NCBI RefSeq assembly: GCF_010726085.1
Contig: NZ_AP022560.1
Coordinates: 2,790,001 to 2,854,000 of the forward strand
Reading direction: 5' to 3'
DNA from: Mycolicibacterium moriokaense
GTDB taxonomy: Bacteria > Actinomycetota > Actinomycetes > Mycobacteriales > Mycobacteriaceae
DNA: 64,000 nt
Positions 9,108 to 18,803 of this stretch are shown here, one piece after another. The first letter of the stretch is position 1. The number at the start of each line of letters is the position of its first letter. The notes beneath the pieces are model-generated. The model made no database searches and was not told where the DNA came from. It saw only the letters and a list, made by a program, of their open reading frames with translations. The translations under genes and the position numbers were made by a program.

Positions 9108-11662
9108 CGAGTGGCCTCCCCGGTGAGGACGCTCTGCGCCCGTGTCTCGCCGAGGCGGTTGTCCCACAGCTGTCGGTAGCGGCCGTCGGCGTTAAGCAGT
9201 TCGGTGTGCGTGCCGGTTTCGGCGATGCGTCCGTGATCGAGGACGACGATCTGATCGGCCTCGGTGACGGTGTGCAGCCGATGCGCGATCACGAGCACGG
9301 TCCGGTTTTGGATGAGACGGCCCAGCGCCTGCTGCACAAGGTATTCCGATTCCGGGTCGGCGAAGGCCGTCGCCTCGTCCATGATCAGTATCGGGGTGTC
9401 GGCGAGCAGCGCCCGGGCGATCGTCAGGCGCTGGCGTTCACCGCCCGACAGCTGACTGTTGGCGCCGAGCACGGTGTCGTATCCGTTGGGCAGCCGCATG
9501 ATCCGGTCGTGGATCTGCGCGTGCGTCGCCGCGGCTTTGACGTCGTCGAGGCTGGCGTCGGGCCGGGCCAGGGCGATGTTGTCGTGAACGGAGCCGTGGA
9601 CCAGCTGCACGTCCTGGAAGACGAAACCGACTTTGGTGTACAGCTCGTCGGGGGTCAGTGACCGCACGTCGCGACCGTCGATCCGGATTGCGCCGGTGTC
9701 GATGTCGTGGAACCGCGCAAGCAGCGACGCCAGCGTCGACTTGCCGGAGCCTGAGGGGCCGACCAGCGCGGTGACGGTTCCCGGCCGCAGGGTGAAACTG
9801 ACGTCGTGGATGACGGGAACCCCTGGGCGGTAACCGAAGCCGACGTTCTCGAACGTGACCGTGCCCGGCGCTGGAGCAGTCGCGGATGCCTCCGAATCCA
9901 CGGTGACCAGTTCGTCCTCGTCGAGGGTGACGGCGATCCGGCGGGCGGCCTGCATGCCCTCGCGCAGACCGCCGAAGCCGAACGCGATACCCAACAGGCG
10001 AGTGCCGAACGTGGTGCCGAGGATGAGGAACGGCAGCAGCGTCGTCGGCTCCATCGCACCCGAAATGACGAAAAGGGTTCCCGCCGAGGCGATGAGCCAC
10101 AGGAATGTCGAGGGACGGGTGACCAGATCCATGAACGTCTTCTTGCCGATGAACGGCCGCTGCCAGACGTTGAGGAACTCGATGTAGTCGTCGAGGCTCC
10201 GGTGGAACGACGAGGCCGCCGCGCCACCGAACACCCGAATGACCGGCTGACCCTCGAGATACGCCGCGGCTTCGGTGTTCATCCGCTCGGCCCACCGCGA
10301 CGCCTCGGTGATCTTCGGACCGCTCTGGTACACCATCGTCCACGTCGTGATGATGTAGACCAGAATCGGCAGGAACAGGATCAGCGCCAGCCGCCAGTCG
10401 ACGACGAAGAGGTACACGAGGACCGCGAGCGGCGCGATGACGGCGGCGACCGCGTCCGACACCGCATGGGTCACGAGGTAGTGCAGCGCCAGGGTGTCGT
10501 CCTGGATGAGTTTCTTGACCGCGCCCGACCCGCGTTGCGTGAACCAGCCCAGCGGCACCCGAGCCAGCTTGTCGAGCAGCCGTCGGCGCACCGCTGCGCT
10601 GAAGCGCATGTCAACTACATGCAGCCACAACAGAAGTCCGGCGCTCAGTAGTGCGCCGGCCCCCAGCAGCGCAACGAAGACGATCAGCGTTCCCCGTAGC
10701 GCCGTTTCGCCCGCACCGGCCAACAGCTGTCTGGCCAGCTCGACCAACACGATGAACGGGGCCAACTGCAGCAACGTGATCAGCAGCTCGAGGACGCCGG
10801 TGGCAATCAGTTGCGGTTTCACCGGCGCCAGCAGATCCTTGGCCGCCTGCGAACGCCACCGGCCCTTGGGCGCTTCGGGTGCTTCGGCGACGGTGGTCAC
10901 CGGTTCGTCGCGCTCGCCGTCGCGGCGGCTGCCCATCTCGCGGCCCTGCGTCCAGTACGCCTGCGCGTGCAGATCGGTCTTCGGGAATCCGAACGTCTCG
11001 CGCAGCCGCTTGCGCAGATGCTTGAGCGAGCCGGCCTCGGGCCCCGCCCACGCGTACCAGTCCGACCAGTCGCGATCCTCGATCGCCGCGGCGAGCGCGG
11101 GGTCGTCGGTTCTGTCGACCCAGTGCAGACGCCGACGCGGATGGTCCGCGATGGGGATGAGTTCGTCGTCGGGGGTGTGGCGTTCCAGGTACACCTCGAC
11201 GTCCACATCGGCGGGGATCACCGCGAGGATCGTGTTGATGGCGGGTATCGACGCCGAGTCGCCGATCAACAGGAAGCCGGCCGGCAGCTCGTCGGGGACA
11301 TGAAAGCCCCTGGATCCCAGCGAGACCACCGGCAGGGTCATGCCCGGTTCGGCGTTGGCGGCCCAATGGCTCGCGGGACCGGACGGTTCGTGCAACACCA
11401 TGTCGACCGCGAACCGGCCTGCATCGGGTTCGGCCCACACGATCGTGTAGATGCGCTGAAATTCGCTGTCGCTGCCGTCGGGATCGGGAAACCAGAACCG
11501 CAGAAACGCCGTCGGCTCAACGATGACGTCCTCGAACAGGGTCGGGGACGACATGGTGACCCGCACGAAATGCGGTGCGATCCTCGCGACTTCGAGGACG
11601 GTGGCCTCGTGGTCGCGCCCACCGAAGCCCCGCAGCAGGGCGCCCTGCAAACCTCTACCCAT
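9104..11662 (-). CDS. irtA: Siderophore ABC importer/ferric reductase IrtA
   Basis: 852 residues. The first ~260 form a siderophore-interaction (FAD-binding ferric reductase) domain, ending in a GREMG segment; then a transmembrane domain (~290-560) and a nucleotide-binding domain with GPSGSGKS near 632, [15 protein letters not shown] near 740 and LIMDEATAF. This SID-TMD-NBD fusion is diagnostic of IrtA. Known role: imports ferric mycobactins and reduces the iron on the cytoplasmic face. ATG at 11662 is preceded by AGAGGA. An IdeR box lies 27 bp upstream. Confidence 0.95.
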   Translation of the reverse strand: MGRGLQGALLRGFGGRDHEATVLEVARIAPHFVRVTMSSPTLFEDVIVEPTAFLRFWFPDPDGSDSEFQRIYTIVWAEPDAGRFAVDMVLHEPSGPASHWAANAEPGMTLPVVSLGSRGFHVPDELPAGFLLIGDSASIPAINTILAVIPADVDVEVYLERHTPDDELIPIADHPRRRLHWVDRTDDPALAAAIEDRDWSDWYAWAGPEAGSLKHLRKRLRETFGFPKTDLHAQAYWTQGREMGSRRDGERDEPVTTVAEAPEAPKGRWRSQAAKDLLAPVKPQLIATGVLELLITLLQLAPFIVLVELARQLLAGAGETALRGTLIVFVALLGAGALLSAGLLLWLHVVDMRFSAAVRRRLLDKLARVPLGWFTQRGSGAVKKLIQDDTLALHYLVTHAVSDAVAAVIAPLAVLVYLFVVDWRLALILFLPILVYIITTWTMVYQSGPKITEASRWAERMNTEAAAYLEGQPVIRVFGGAAASSFHRSLDDYIEFLNVWQRPFIGKKTFMDLVTRPSTFLWLIASAGTLFVISGAMEPTTLLPFLILGTTFGTRLLGIAFGFGGLREGMQAARRIAVTLDEDELVTVDSEASATAPAPGTVTFENVGFGYRPGVPVIHDVSFTLRPGTVTALVGPSGSGKSTLASLLARFHDIDTGAIRIDGRDVRSLTPDELYTKVGFVFQDVQLVHGSVHDNIALARPDASLDDVKAAATHAQIHDRIMRLPNGYDTVLGANSQLSGGERQRLTIARALLADTPILIMDEATAFADPESEYLVQQALGRLIQNRTVLVIAHRLHTVTEADQIVVLDHGRIAETGTHTELLNADGRYRQLWDNRLGETRAQSVLTGEATR

Positions 11663-11688
11663 ATCCTGAATCCTCTGGTCGGACGGAT

Positions 11689-11707
11689 TTCAGTTAGCCT
11701 AACCTAA
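11689..11707 (-). promoter_or_regulatory. IdeR iron box upstream of irtA
   Basis: On the minus strand this reads TTAGGTTAGGCTAACTGAA, matching 17 of 19 bases of the mycobacterial IdeR consensus TTAGGTTAGGCTAACCTAA. Placed 27 bp before the irtA start, where IdeR-Fe(II) would block transcription when iron is sufficient. Confidence 0.93.
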
Positions 11708-11814
11708 CCTCGGACCGATTCGGTGCGTCCCGTCCGGTCGACCGCATCGGCCCCGGGCGCAGCGAAAACGCCTGCCTTGGTGCCCGACCGAGACCGTCCG
11801 ACTGCTCTACGGTT

Positions 11815-12501
11815 GTGGCCGTGACCAGTCGCCGGCGTGCGCTCACCGCCGCCGCCGTGCTGTGGATCTGTGCAGCCGTCACCTTCATCGGTTTCGAGGC
11901 CATCGCGGCGGCCGCCGTTCCGTCCTATAGCTATGTCGCGCAATACATCAGCGTTCTGGGTGTTCCCGAATGGTCACCGCGCGCATCGCTGATGAACTGG
12001 GCGTTCTATCTGCAGGCCGTCCTGTTCCTCACAGGGACGATCGCGGCCGTCCAGGCTGTCGGAGGTCAGTGGCGGGGCGCAGTCTTTTTGCTGCTGACCA
12101 CCATCAATGCGGTCGGCAACGTGCTCGTCGGCTTCGTGCACGGTTTCTCGCCGCTGTGGAACGACGGCTACGACTGGCTGCACCGGCTCGGCGCATTTCT
12201 GGCGATCTGCGGAGGCAACGGCGCCGTCATCGTCGGGTCGGCGGTGCTGGGTCAAGCGGTGTCGATGCGCTGGTACCGGCCCATCGGGGTGCTGATCGGC
12301 GCGGCGGGCCTCGTGGCTGCCGGACTGCTGCAGACCTACAACACCTGGGCGCGCGACTTCATGCATATCGGCCTCGTCGAGCGCGGCAGTGTGTACACGA
12401 TCATGATCTGGCAGATTCTCACTGGCGTCGTTCTGTTGGTCCGCCTGTTGGTCCGACCCCGACGTGACGCTGCACCGGGGTACGCGGAAGGAGTTGGTTG
12501 A
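11815..12501 (+). CDS. DUF998-family multi-pass membrane protein
   Basis: About 228 residues with six hydrophobic segments (the first, TAAAVLWICAAVTFIGFEAI, near residue 12). The spacing of helices and the segments NAVGNVLVGFVHG and YNTWARDF recall DUF998 proteins, whose function is unknown. Start is GTG at 11815 or GTG at 11821; neither has a clear ribosome site. The TGA overlaps the ATG of the downstream response regulator, so the two are probably co-expressed. Confidence 0.75.
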   Translation: MAVTSRRRALTAAAVLWICAAVTFIGFEAIAAAAVPSYSYVAQYISVLGVPEWSPRASLMNWAFYLQAVLFLTGTIAAVQAVGGQWRGAVFLLLTTINAVGNVLVGFVHGFSPLWNDGYDWLHRLGAFLAICGGNGAVIVGSAVLGQAVSMRWYRPIGVLIGAAGLVAAGLLQTYNTWARDFMHIGLVERGSVYTIMIWQILTGVVLLVRLLVRPRRDAAPGYAEGVG

Positions 12502-13157
12502 TGGCGGAGACGACGCGGGTGGTGCTTGCCGACGACGACGTGCTGCTTCGGGCGGGCCTGGCGAGCCTGCTCGAAGGCGCGGGATTCGACGTCGTCGGCG
12601 AGGCGGGTGACGGCGAGCAGCTGCTGAGCCTCGTCCGCGCCATGCGGCCCGAGCTCGTGGTGACCGACATCCGTATGCCGCCGACCAATACCAGCGAGGG
12701 CCTCGACGCCGCCCGGCTGATCCGGCAGGACCTGCCGGACACCGCGATCATGGTGCTATCGGCACATGTCGTCGTCGAGGACGCGATGGATCTGTTGGCG
12801 GCGGGGGACCGGGTGGGTTACCTGCTCAAGAGCCGCATCACCGATGTCACCGATTTCATCGATTCACTCGAGCGGGTCGCGCGCGGGGCGTCGGTCGTCG
12901 ATCCGGCCCTGGTGCGCGAGCTCGTATCGGCCCGCAAGCGCGACGATCCGCTGAGCGTGTTGAGCGAGCGGGAGGCCGAGGTGCTGGCGCTGATGGCCGA
13001 GGGTCGGTCGAATGCCGGTATCGCGCATCGTATTTGGGTCACGGAGGGCACCGTCGAGAAGCACATCCGCAGCATCATGAACAAGCTGAACCTGCCCGAG
13101 ACGGGCGAGGATCACCGCCGGGTGCTGGCGGTGCTGGCCTTCCTGGAATCGCGCTAG
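12501..13157 (+). CDS. NarL/FixJ-type (LuxR family) response regulator
   Basis: 218 residues. Receiver domain with acidic cluster ADDD near residue 10, phospho-acceptor Asp56 in VVTDIRMP and a Lys in YLLKSR near 108; C-terminal LuxR-type helix-turn-helix from LSEREAEVLALMAEG. Start ATG at 12501 in a TGATG overlap, with GAAGGAG about 9 bp upstream. There is no sensor kinase next to it in this window; the coupled upstream membrane protein has no kinase domain. Target genes unknown. Confidence 0.88.
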   Translation: MAETTRVVLADDDVLLRAGLASLLEGAGFDVVGEAGDGEQLLSLVRAMRPELVVTDIRMPPTNTSEGLDAARLIRQDLPDTAIMVLSAHVVVEDAMDLLAAGDRVGYLLKSRITDVTDFIDSLERVARGASVVDPALVRELVSARKRDDPLSVLSEREAEVLALMAEGRSNAGIAHRIWVTEGTVEKHIRSIMNKLNLPETGEDHRRVLAVLAFLESR

Positions 13158-13166
13158 GCGTCGGGT

Positions 13167-13487
13167 CTACATCGAAACCTGTTCGGACAGCGGCGCATCC
13201 ATGTCGAACACCCGCGCGTGCAGCACGACCCGGTTACGCAACGCCGAACGCACCGCGCGGTGCAGGCCGTCCTCCAGATAGACGTCGCCGCGCCACTTCA
13301 CCGCATGGGGAAAGAGGTCGCCGTAGAACGTCGAGTCCTCCGACAGCAGCCGGTCGAGCGCCAGCACCGTCGTGGTCATCACCAACTCATCCAGCCGGAT
13401 CTGGCGGGGCGGAATCTGCGCCCACTGCCGATGCGACAGCCCGTGCTCCGGATACGGCCTTCCGTCCAGGACACCTTTGAAAATCAT
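13167..13487 (-). CDS. Conserved mycobacterial protein (Rv2375-like)
   Basis: 106 residues from ATG at 13487 (MIFKGVLDG...); an upstream in-frame GTG at 13499 would add four residues. It resembles Rv2375 of M. tuberculosis, which lies at the same place beside hrcA. Segments DRLLSEDSTFYGDLFPHAV and YLEDGLHRAVRSALRNR recall ParB-like folds; some annotations call such proteins VapB-like antitoxins, but there is no toxin partner here. Function not known. Confidence 0.75.
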   Translation of the reverse strand: MIFKGVLDGRPYPEHGLSHRQWAQIPPRQIRLDELVMTTTVLALDRLLSEDSTFYGDLFPHAVKWRGDVYLEDGLHRAVRSALRNRVVLHARVFDMDAPLSEQVSM

Positions 13488-13658
13488 CGGGCGCCCCACC
13501 CCCGCGTCGTCCCCCGAGGAAAACGCATCACCCTGGGAAGGCTAGCGCAAACACGCCGGTCGGCACGCGGGCAGCCGCTCGCGCAGTATCACCGCTGATG
13601 ATGGCCGTAAAATGGAGACCAGCTAGCAGTGGCACCGATATGAGAGGCAGGTGAACGC

Positions 13659-14690
13659 GTGGGTAGCGCCGAAGAACGCCGATTCGAGGTGCTGCGCGCG
13701 ATCGTCGCCGACTTCGTGGCCACCAAGGAACCGATCGGCTCGAAAACCCTCGTCGAGCGGCACAACCTCGGCGTCTCCAGCGCGACCGTCCGCAACGATA
13801 TGGCGGTCCTGGAGGCCGAGGGGTACATCGCACAGCCGCACACCAGCTCGGGCCGGGTGCCCACCGAGAAGGGTTATCGCGAGTTCGTCGACCGGCTGGA
13901 AGACGTCAAACCGCTGTCGGTGGCCGAACGGCGCGCGATCCAGGGATTCCTGGAATCCGGTGTCGACCTGGACGACGTGCTGCGTCGCGCGGTCCGGTTG
14001 CTTGCGCAGCTGACCCGTCAGGTCGCGATCGTCCAGTACCCGACGCTGTCGACGTCATCCGTCCGGCACCTCGAGGTCGTCGCACTGACGCCGGCCAAGC
14101 TGCTGCTCGTCGTGATCACCGATACCGGCCGCGTCGACCAACGCATCGTCGAACTCGGCGACGCGCTGGACGAGCAGGAAATCGCCAAGCTGCGTGACCT
14201 GCTGGGCCAGGCGCTGGAGGGCAAGCCGCTGGCGGCAGCGTCGATCGCGGTCTCCGACCTCGCCTCCGGGCTCAACGACAACACACGACTCGCCGACGCG
14301 GTCGGCCGGTCGGCCACGGTCCTGGTGGAGACGCTGGTCGAGCACAGCGAGGAACGGCTGATGCTGGGCGGTACGGCCAACCTCACCCGCAACACCGCCG
14401 ACTTCGGCGGGTCGCTGCGCTCGGTGCTCGAAGCACTCGAAGAGCAGGTAGTGGTCCTGAAACTGCTGGCGGCTCAGCAGGAGGCCGGCAAGATCACCGT
14501 CCGGATCGGCCACGAGACCGAGGCCGAGCAGATGGCCGGAACGTCCGTGATTACCACTGCATACGGAAGTTCGGGCAAGGTATATGGCGGCATGGGTGTG
14601 CTGGGCCCGACGAGAATGGACTATCCGGGAACTATCGCCAATGTCGCCGCGGTTGCTCTCTATATCGGGGAAGTCTTAGGCAACCGCTAG
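13659..14690 (+). CDS. hrcA: Heat-inducible transcriptional repressor HrcA
   Basis: 343 residues, the usual mycobacterial length. N-terminal winged helix ([20 protein letters not shown]) followed by the HrcA GAF-like domain; the C-terminus has the conserved [20 protein letters not shown] start at 13659. Known role: represses groE/dnaK-type heat-shock genes by binding CIRCE elements, aided by GroEL. Followed closely by dnaJ2. I saw no clear CIRCE palindrome in the upstream gap. Confidence 0.95.
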   Translation: MGSAEERRFEVLRAIVADFVATKEPIGSKTLVERHNLGVSSATVRNDMAVLEAEGYIAQPHTSSGRVPTEKGYREFVDRLEDVKPLSVAERRAIQGFLESGVDLDDVLRRAVRLLAQLTRQVAIVQYPTLSTSSVRHLEVVALTPAKLLLVVITDTGRVDQRIVELGDALDEQEIAKLRDLLGQALEGKPLAAASIAVSDLASGLNDNTRLADAVGRSATVLVETLVEHSEERLMLGGTANLTRNTADFGGSLRSVLEALEEQVVVLKLLAAQQEAGKITVRIGHETEAEQMAGTSVITTAYGSSGKVYGGMGVLGPTRMDYPGTIANVAAVALYIGEVLGNR

Positions 14691-14729
14691 CACGTACTAA
14701 CCAGGACGGAAAGGTCAGGCAGGGTCAGC

Positions 14730-15872
14730 GTGGCACGCGACTATTACGGGCTGCTCGGGGTGAGCAGGGGTGCGAGCGAGGCGGAGATCAAACGCGCCTA
14801 CCGCAAGCTTGCGCGGGAACTGCATCCCGACGTCAACCCGGACGAGGACGCGCAGGCGCGCTTCAAAGAGATCAGCGCCGCCTACGAAGTGCTCAGCGAC
14901 CCGGAGAAGCGTCGCATCGTCGACCTCGGCGGTGATCCGCTGGAGTCCGGCGGCGCCGCGGGCAACGGCTTCGCCGGCTTCGGCGGTCTCGGCGACGTGT
15001 TCGAGGCGTTCTTCGGCGGCGGTGCCACGTCGCGCGGGCCGATCGGCCGCGTGCGGCCCGGTTCGGATTCGCTGCTGCGGATGCGACTGGACCTGGAGGA
15101 GTGTGCGACGGGGGTGACCAAGCAGGTCACGGTCGACACCGCGGTGCTGTGCGACCTGTGTCAGGGCAAAGGCACCCACGGCAATTCACGCCCGGCCACG
15201 TGCGACACCTGCCACGGCCGCGGTGAGGTGCAGACCGTGCAGCGCTCGCTGCTCGGACAGGTGATGACGTCGCGACCCTGCCCGGTGTGCGGCGGCGTCG
15301 GCGAGGTCATCCCGGATCCGTGCCACCGCTGCGGCGGCGACGGTCGCGTGCGCGCGCGTCGGGAGATCAGCGTCAAGATCCCCGCGGGCGTCGGCGACGG
15401 TATGCGTGTGCGTCTCGCCGCGCAGGGCGAGGTCGGTCCGGGCGGTGGGCCGGCGGGCGACCTGTACGTAGAGGTTCACGAGAAGGCGCACGACGTCTTC
15501 GTCCGCGACGGCGACGATCTGCACTGCACCATCTCCGTGCCGATGGTCGACGCGGCGCTCGGCGCCACCGTCACGATCGACGCGATCCTCGACGGCCCGA
15601 CCGATATCACCATCGGCGCCGGAACCCAGCCTGGTGAGGTCATCACGCTGCGCGGGCATGGGATGCCGCATCTGCGGTCCGGCGTGCGGGGAGACCTGCA
15701 CGCCCACATCGACGTCTTGGTGCCGACGCGGCTGGACCACGAGGACATCGAGTTGCTGCGCAAGCTCAAGGAGAAGCGCCACCGCGACACCGCCGAGGTG
15801 CGCAGCGCACAGTCGAACTCTTCCGGCGGTGGCATTTTCAGCCGGCTTCGCGAAACGTTCAGCGGTCGCTGA
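14730..15872 (+). CDS. dnaJ2: Co-chaperone DnaJ2
   Basis: 380 residues. J domain with His32-Pro33-Asp34, a Gly/Phe-rich stretch (~70-110), four CxxCxGxG-type zinc motifs (from CDLCQGKG to CHRCGGDG) and C-terminal substrate-binding domains. GTG start after GGTCAGGCAGGG. Stimulates DnaK ATPase and delivers substrates. Follows hrcA by 39 bp and is probably in the same operon, as in other mycobacteria. Confidence 0.95.
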   Translation: MARDYYGLLGVSRGASEAEIKRAYRKLARELHPDVNPDEDAQARFKEISAAYEVLSDPEKRRIVDLGGDPLESGGAAGNGFAGFGGLGDVFEAFFGGGATSRGPIGRVRPGSDSLLRMRLDLEECATGVTKQVTVDTAVLCDLCQGKGTHGNSRPATCDTCHGRGEVQTVQRSLLGQVMTSRPCPVCGGVGEVIPDPCHRCGGDGRVRARREISVKIPAGVGDGMRVRLAAQGEVGPGGGPAGDLYVEVHEKAHDVFVRDGDDLHCTISVPMVDAALGATVTIDAILDGPTDITIGAGTQPGEVITLRGHGMPHLRSGVRGDLHAHIDVLVPTRLDHEDIELLRKLKEKRHRDTAEVRSAQSNSSGGGIFSRLRETFSGR

Positions 15873-15878
15873 GTCCCC

Positions 15879-16673
15879 GTGACAGGGGACCCTCCTCGCT
15901 TCGCGGGTGCGCTTTTCTACGTCGATGCGCTGCCCGCAGTGGGTGAGCTCGCCGTCGTGGAGGGTGACGAGGGCTTTCACGCGGCGAACGTCCGCCGGAT
16001 CCGGGCGGGTGAAAAGCTCGATCTGAGCGATGGTCTGGGTGCGATCGCCCGCTGCGTCGTCGAGGACGTCGGCAAGGGCACGCTGACCGCCCGGGTGTTG
16101 GACCTGCGGGCCGTCCCGGAACCCACACCGCGCATCACCGTTGTGCAGGCCGTGCCCAAGTCAGACCGCTCCGAACTGGCCATCGAGTTGGCCACCGAGG
16201 CGGGCGCCGACGCGTTCGTCGCCTGGCAGGCATCGCGCTGCGTCGCGCGCTGGGACGCGCAGGCCCGCGTCGACAAGGGGTTGCGGCGCTGGCGGGCCGT
16301 CGCCCGGTCGGCCGCGAGGCAGTCGCGGCGAGCGCACATCCCGACCGTCAGCGGTGTGGTCTCGACTACTGAGTTGGTGGAGCGAGTGCGTGACATCGCG
16401 GAGACGCCGGTGCTGGTCCTGCATGAATCCGCGACACGGCCGATCACCGAAGTGCCTGTGGCAGAGGTGGCTTCGCTGCTGCTCGTCGTCGGCCCGGAAG
16501 GCGGCATCGCCAACGACGAGATTGCGGCACTGACCGGGGCAGGGGCAACGGCGGTGCGGCTCGGGCCGACGGTGCTGCGCACCTCGACCGCGGCGGCCGT
16601 CGCGTTGGGCGCCCTCGGCGTGCTCACCAATCGGTGGGCCGATCCGGGGTCGGCGTCCACGAAGCCCGGCTAG
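15879..16673 (+). CDS. rsmE: 16S rRNA m3U1498 methyltransferase RsmE
   Basis: 264 residues. N-terminal PUA-like region and a SPOUT-fold C-terminal half with [15 protein letters not shown] near 205 and the knot segment [15 protein letters not shown] start 6 bp after the dnaJ2 stop, so third gene of the hrcA-dnaJ2-rsmE run. Methylates N3 of U1498 in 16S rRNA using SAM. Confidence 0.93.
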   Translation: MTGDPPRFAGALFYVDALPAVGELAVVEGDEGFHAANVRRIRAGEKLDLSDGLGAIARCVVEDVGKGTLTARVLDLRAVPEPTPRITVVQAVPKSDRSELAIELATEAGADAFVAWQASRCVARWDAQARVDKGLRRWRAVARSAARQSRRAHIPTVSGVVSTTELVERVRDIAETPVLVLHESATRPITEVPVAEVASLLLVVGPEGGIANDEIAALTGAGATAVRLGPTVLRTSTAAAVALGALGVLTNRWADPGSASTKPG

Positions 16674-16691
16674 GGAGGCCCCTCAGGCAAG

Positions 16692-16710
16692 CGAGGTTAG
16701 GCTAAATTAA
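16692..16710 (+). promoter_or_regulatory. IdeR iron box with overlapping promoter upstream of the mbtT-mbtC-mbtD operon
   Basis: CGAGGTTAGGCTAAATTAA matches 15 of 19 bases of the IdeR consensus. It ends only 6 bp before the GTG of the thioesterase gene. A possible -10 hexamer TAAATT (16703-16708) lies inside the box, which would place the transcript start at or next to the start codon, i.e. a leaderless message blocked by IdeR. Confidence 0.85.
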
Positions 16711-16716
16711 CCTACC

Positions 16717-17490
16717 GTGCCGAACCATGCTGTAGAGCAAAACGCCCAGGTCGGCCCGTTATGGATAAGGAAATTTCACAACCGGGGCTCGTCGGAGCGA
16801 CCGCCATTGTTGATCTTTCCGCATGCGGGTGCCGGCGCCTCTTGGTACAGGCAGTTCTCGAAGGAGCTGAGCGAGGACTTCGACGTCATCCTCTTCCAGT
16901 ACCCGGGCCGCCAGGATCGCGCGGCCGAACCGCCGCTGACGTCGCTGCAGGACATCGCCGCGGGTGCGTTCGCCGAATTCGTCGCCTCGGAGTTCAACCG
17001 CGGGGACGCGATCACGACGCTCGGCCACAGCATGGGCGCGCTGGTGTCGTTCGAGTTCGCGAGAATCGCCGAGGCCGCCGGGGTCAAGGTGCGACAGGTC
17101 ACGGTCCTGGCGGCCGTGGCGCCGCACCGTGCCGCGGACAAGCCGCCGGCGCCCAAGGATGACCAGGGACTGCTCGATCACCTGCGGTGGCTCGGGGGGA
17201 CGAACGCGGACGTGATCGCCGACCCCGAACTCGTCACGATGACGTTCCCCGTCGTCAAGGCCGATCACTGTGCGGCCGAGACGTATTCATGCGACCGAAG
17301 CGCTCGCATCGCGGCCCGGATCCAGGTGATCGGCGGCGACCAGGACCCGATCGTGTCGATGGCGGACCTGCACGGGTGGCGCGAGCACAGCGACGACGTG
17401 GACGTGACGGTTTTCGACGGCGGCCACTTCTTCCTGCTCGACCATGTCGCCGACATCGGAGAGCTGTTGTGCGAGAGCAGAATTCATTGA
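16717..17490 (+). CDS. mbtT: Type II thioesterase of the mycobactin pathway (MbtT-like)
   Basis: 257 residues, alpha/beta-hydrolase fold with FPHAGAGASWY near 33, nucleophile in GHSMGAL near 108, and Asp and His candidates in GGDQDPI and GGHFFLL. This is the RifR/TEII pattern of enzymes that clear mis-primed carrier domains in NRPS/PKS lines. GTG 16717 is the likely start: no other in-frame start leaves the conserved N-terminus intact. The IdeR box directly upstream and the following mbtC-mbtD support a mycobactin role. Confidence 0.85.
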   Translation: MPNHAVEQNAQVGPLWIRKFHNRGSSERPPLLIFPHAGAGASWYRQFSKELSEDFDVILFQYPGRQDRAAEPPLTSLQDIAAGAFAEFVASEFNRGDAITTLGHSMGALVSFEFARIAEAAGVKVRQVTVLAAVAPHRAADKPPAPKDDQGLLDHLRWLGGTNADVIADPELVTMTFPVVKADHCAAETYSCDRSARIAARIQVIGGDQDPIVSMADLHGWREHSDDVDVTVFDGGHFFLLDHVADIGELLCESRIH

Positions 17491-18803
17491 TAGAAGCGTC
17501 GATTGACGACCCGATCGTCATCTCGGGGTTCGCGGTGGAGGCGCCCGGTGGTGTGCGCACTCCGTCGGAGTACTGGGCCGCGCTGAGCGAGGCGCGGGAG
17601 CTCATCGGCCCGATTCCGCGCGACCGCGGCTGGCCGGTCGATGACATGTTGTCGTTGTCGCGGCTGGATGGGTGGGCCGATGCGTGTGACGCCGGCGGTT
17701 TCCTCGACGACCCCGGTGCGTTCGATCCGGTCTTCTTCAACATCAGCCAGCGCGAGGCGACGGTGACCAGTCCGCAGATCCGCCTTGCGATGCGGGTGGC
17801 GTGGAAAGCGTTGGAGAACACGGGGATCAACGCCGCGGAGGTCGACGGGGAGGAGGCCGGGTGCTTTGTCGGGGCCTACCCGACGGAGTACGGACCCGTC
17901 GGCGGTCAGGCCGACGAGTACTCCGGGTACCGGACGGTCGGCCGCATCACCGAGGGCATCGCCGGGCGGGTCTCGCACAGCCTTGGCTTCGCCGGTCCGT
18001 GCGCGACGGTGAACACCGGATGTGCCTCGTCGTTGACCGCACTGCATCTGGCCGCGTCCGCGGTACGTAGCGGCGAATGCGATTGGGCCCTGGCGGGCGG
18101 GGTCTGTGTCATGGGGTCCCCGGCGATCATCTACGACTTTGCTCGGCAGAACGAACTGGCCGTCGACGGCCATTGCCGCGTCTACGCCGACGATTCGAGT
18201 GGCACGCTGTGGGGTGAGGGCGCCGGATTCGTTGTCGTCGAACCCGAGTCGCGCGCGCGACGGCTGGGCCATCGCGTCTTCGGCCGCATTTTGGCCAGCC
18301 ACTACAACCACAACGGCAAGGGCAAGCCGATCCTGACGCCGCGGTTCGAGGCGCAGCAGAAACTGATCCGCCGGGTCATCGACCGCGCCGGTGTCGACGC
18401 CGCCGACGTGGGCATGATCGAGGGCCACGGCACCGCGACCAGGGCAGGCGACAAGGCCGAGCTCACCGCGCTCTTCAACACCTACGGCGCGGCCGGTTCC
18501 ACCGCTTTCGTCGGCTCGGCGAAGTCGAACCTCGGCCACTCACAGGCCGCAGGCGGCATGCTCGGGCTGATCAAGGTGCTTCTGGCCGGATGGCACGGCC
18601 ACGTCCCGGCGTCGCTGTTCACCGAGAACCCCACCACGGCGGTGGACTGGGAGTCATCGGGTCTGCGGCTGGCCACCAAGTTGCATCCGTGGGAACCGAA
18701 GGACGGCCAGCGGTACGGCGCCGTCTCGTCGTACGGGGCGGACGGGGTCAATGCGCACACCATCATCGGCATGCCGGTCCGAGAGGAGCACGACGATTTC
18801 TGA
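17469..18803 (+). CDS. mbtC: Mycobactin polyketide ketosynthase MbtC
   Basis: 444 residues from GTG 17469 (GGAGAG six bases upstream), equal to M. tuberculosis MbtC; an alternative TTG at 17487 would give a 4-bp TTGA overlap with the thioesterase. Single beta-ketoacyl synthase domain with active-site Cys in NTGCASSL, His in EGHGTATRAGD and His in NLGHSQAAGG, so catalytically complete. Works with MbtD to build the short beta-hydroxyacyl linker of mycobactin. Confidence 0.93.
   Translation: MREQNSLIEASIDDPIVISGFAVEAPGGVRTPSEYWAALSEARELIGPIPRDRGWPVDDMLSLSRLDGWADACDAGGFLDDPGAFDPVFFNISQREATVTSPQIRLAMRVAWKALENTGINAAEVDGEEAGCFVGAYPTEYGPVGGQADEYSGYRTVGRITEGIAGRVSHSLGFAGPCATVNTGCASSLTALHLAASAVRSGECDWALAGGVCVMGSPAIIYDFARQNELAVDGHCRVYADDSSGTLWGEGAGFVVVEPESRARRLGHRVFGRILASHYNHNGKGKPILTPRFEAQQKLIRRVIDRAGVDAADVGMIEGHGTATRAGDKAELTALFNTYGAAGSTAFVGSAKSNLGHSQAAGGMLGLIKVLLAGWHGHVPASLFTENPTTAVDWESSGLRLATKLHPWEPKDGQRYGAVSSYGADGVNAHTIIGMPVREEHDDF

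Noticed and set aside
7425..9179. Plus-strand open frame opposite irtB (584 codons)
   Set aside because: Same shadow effect; composition atypical, and irtB motifs lie on the other strand.
13540..13658. CIRCE element upstream of hrcA
   Set aside because: Only a half-site-like GCTAGCAGTG is present; no second arm at the right spacing.
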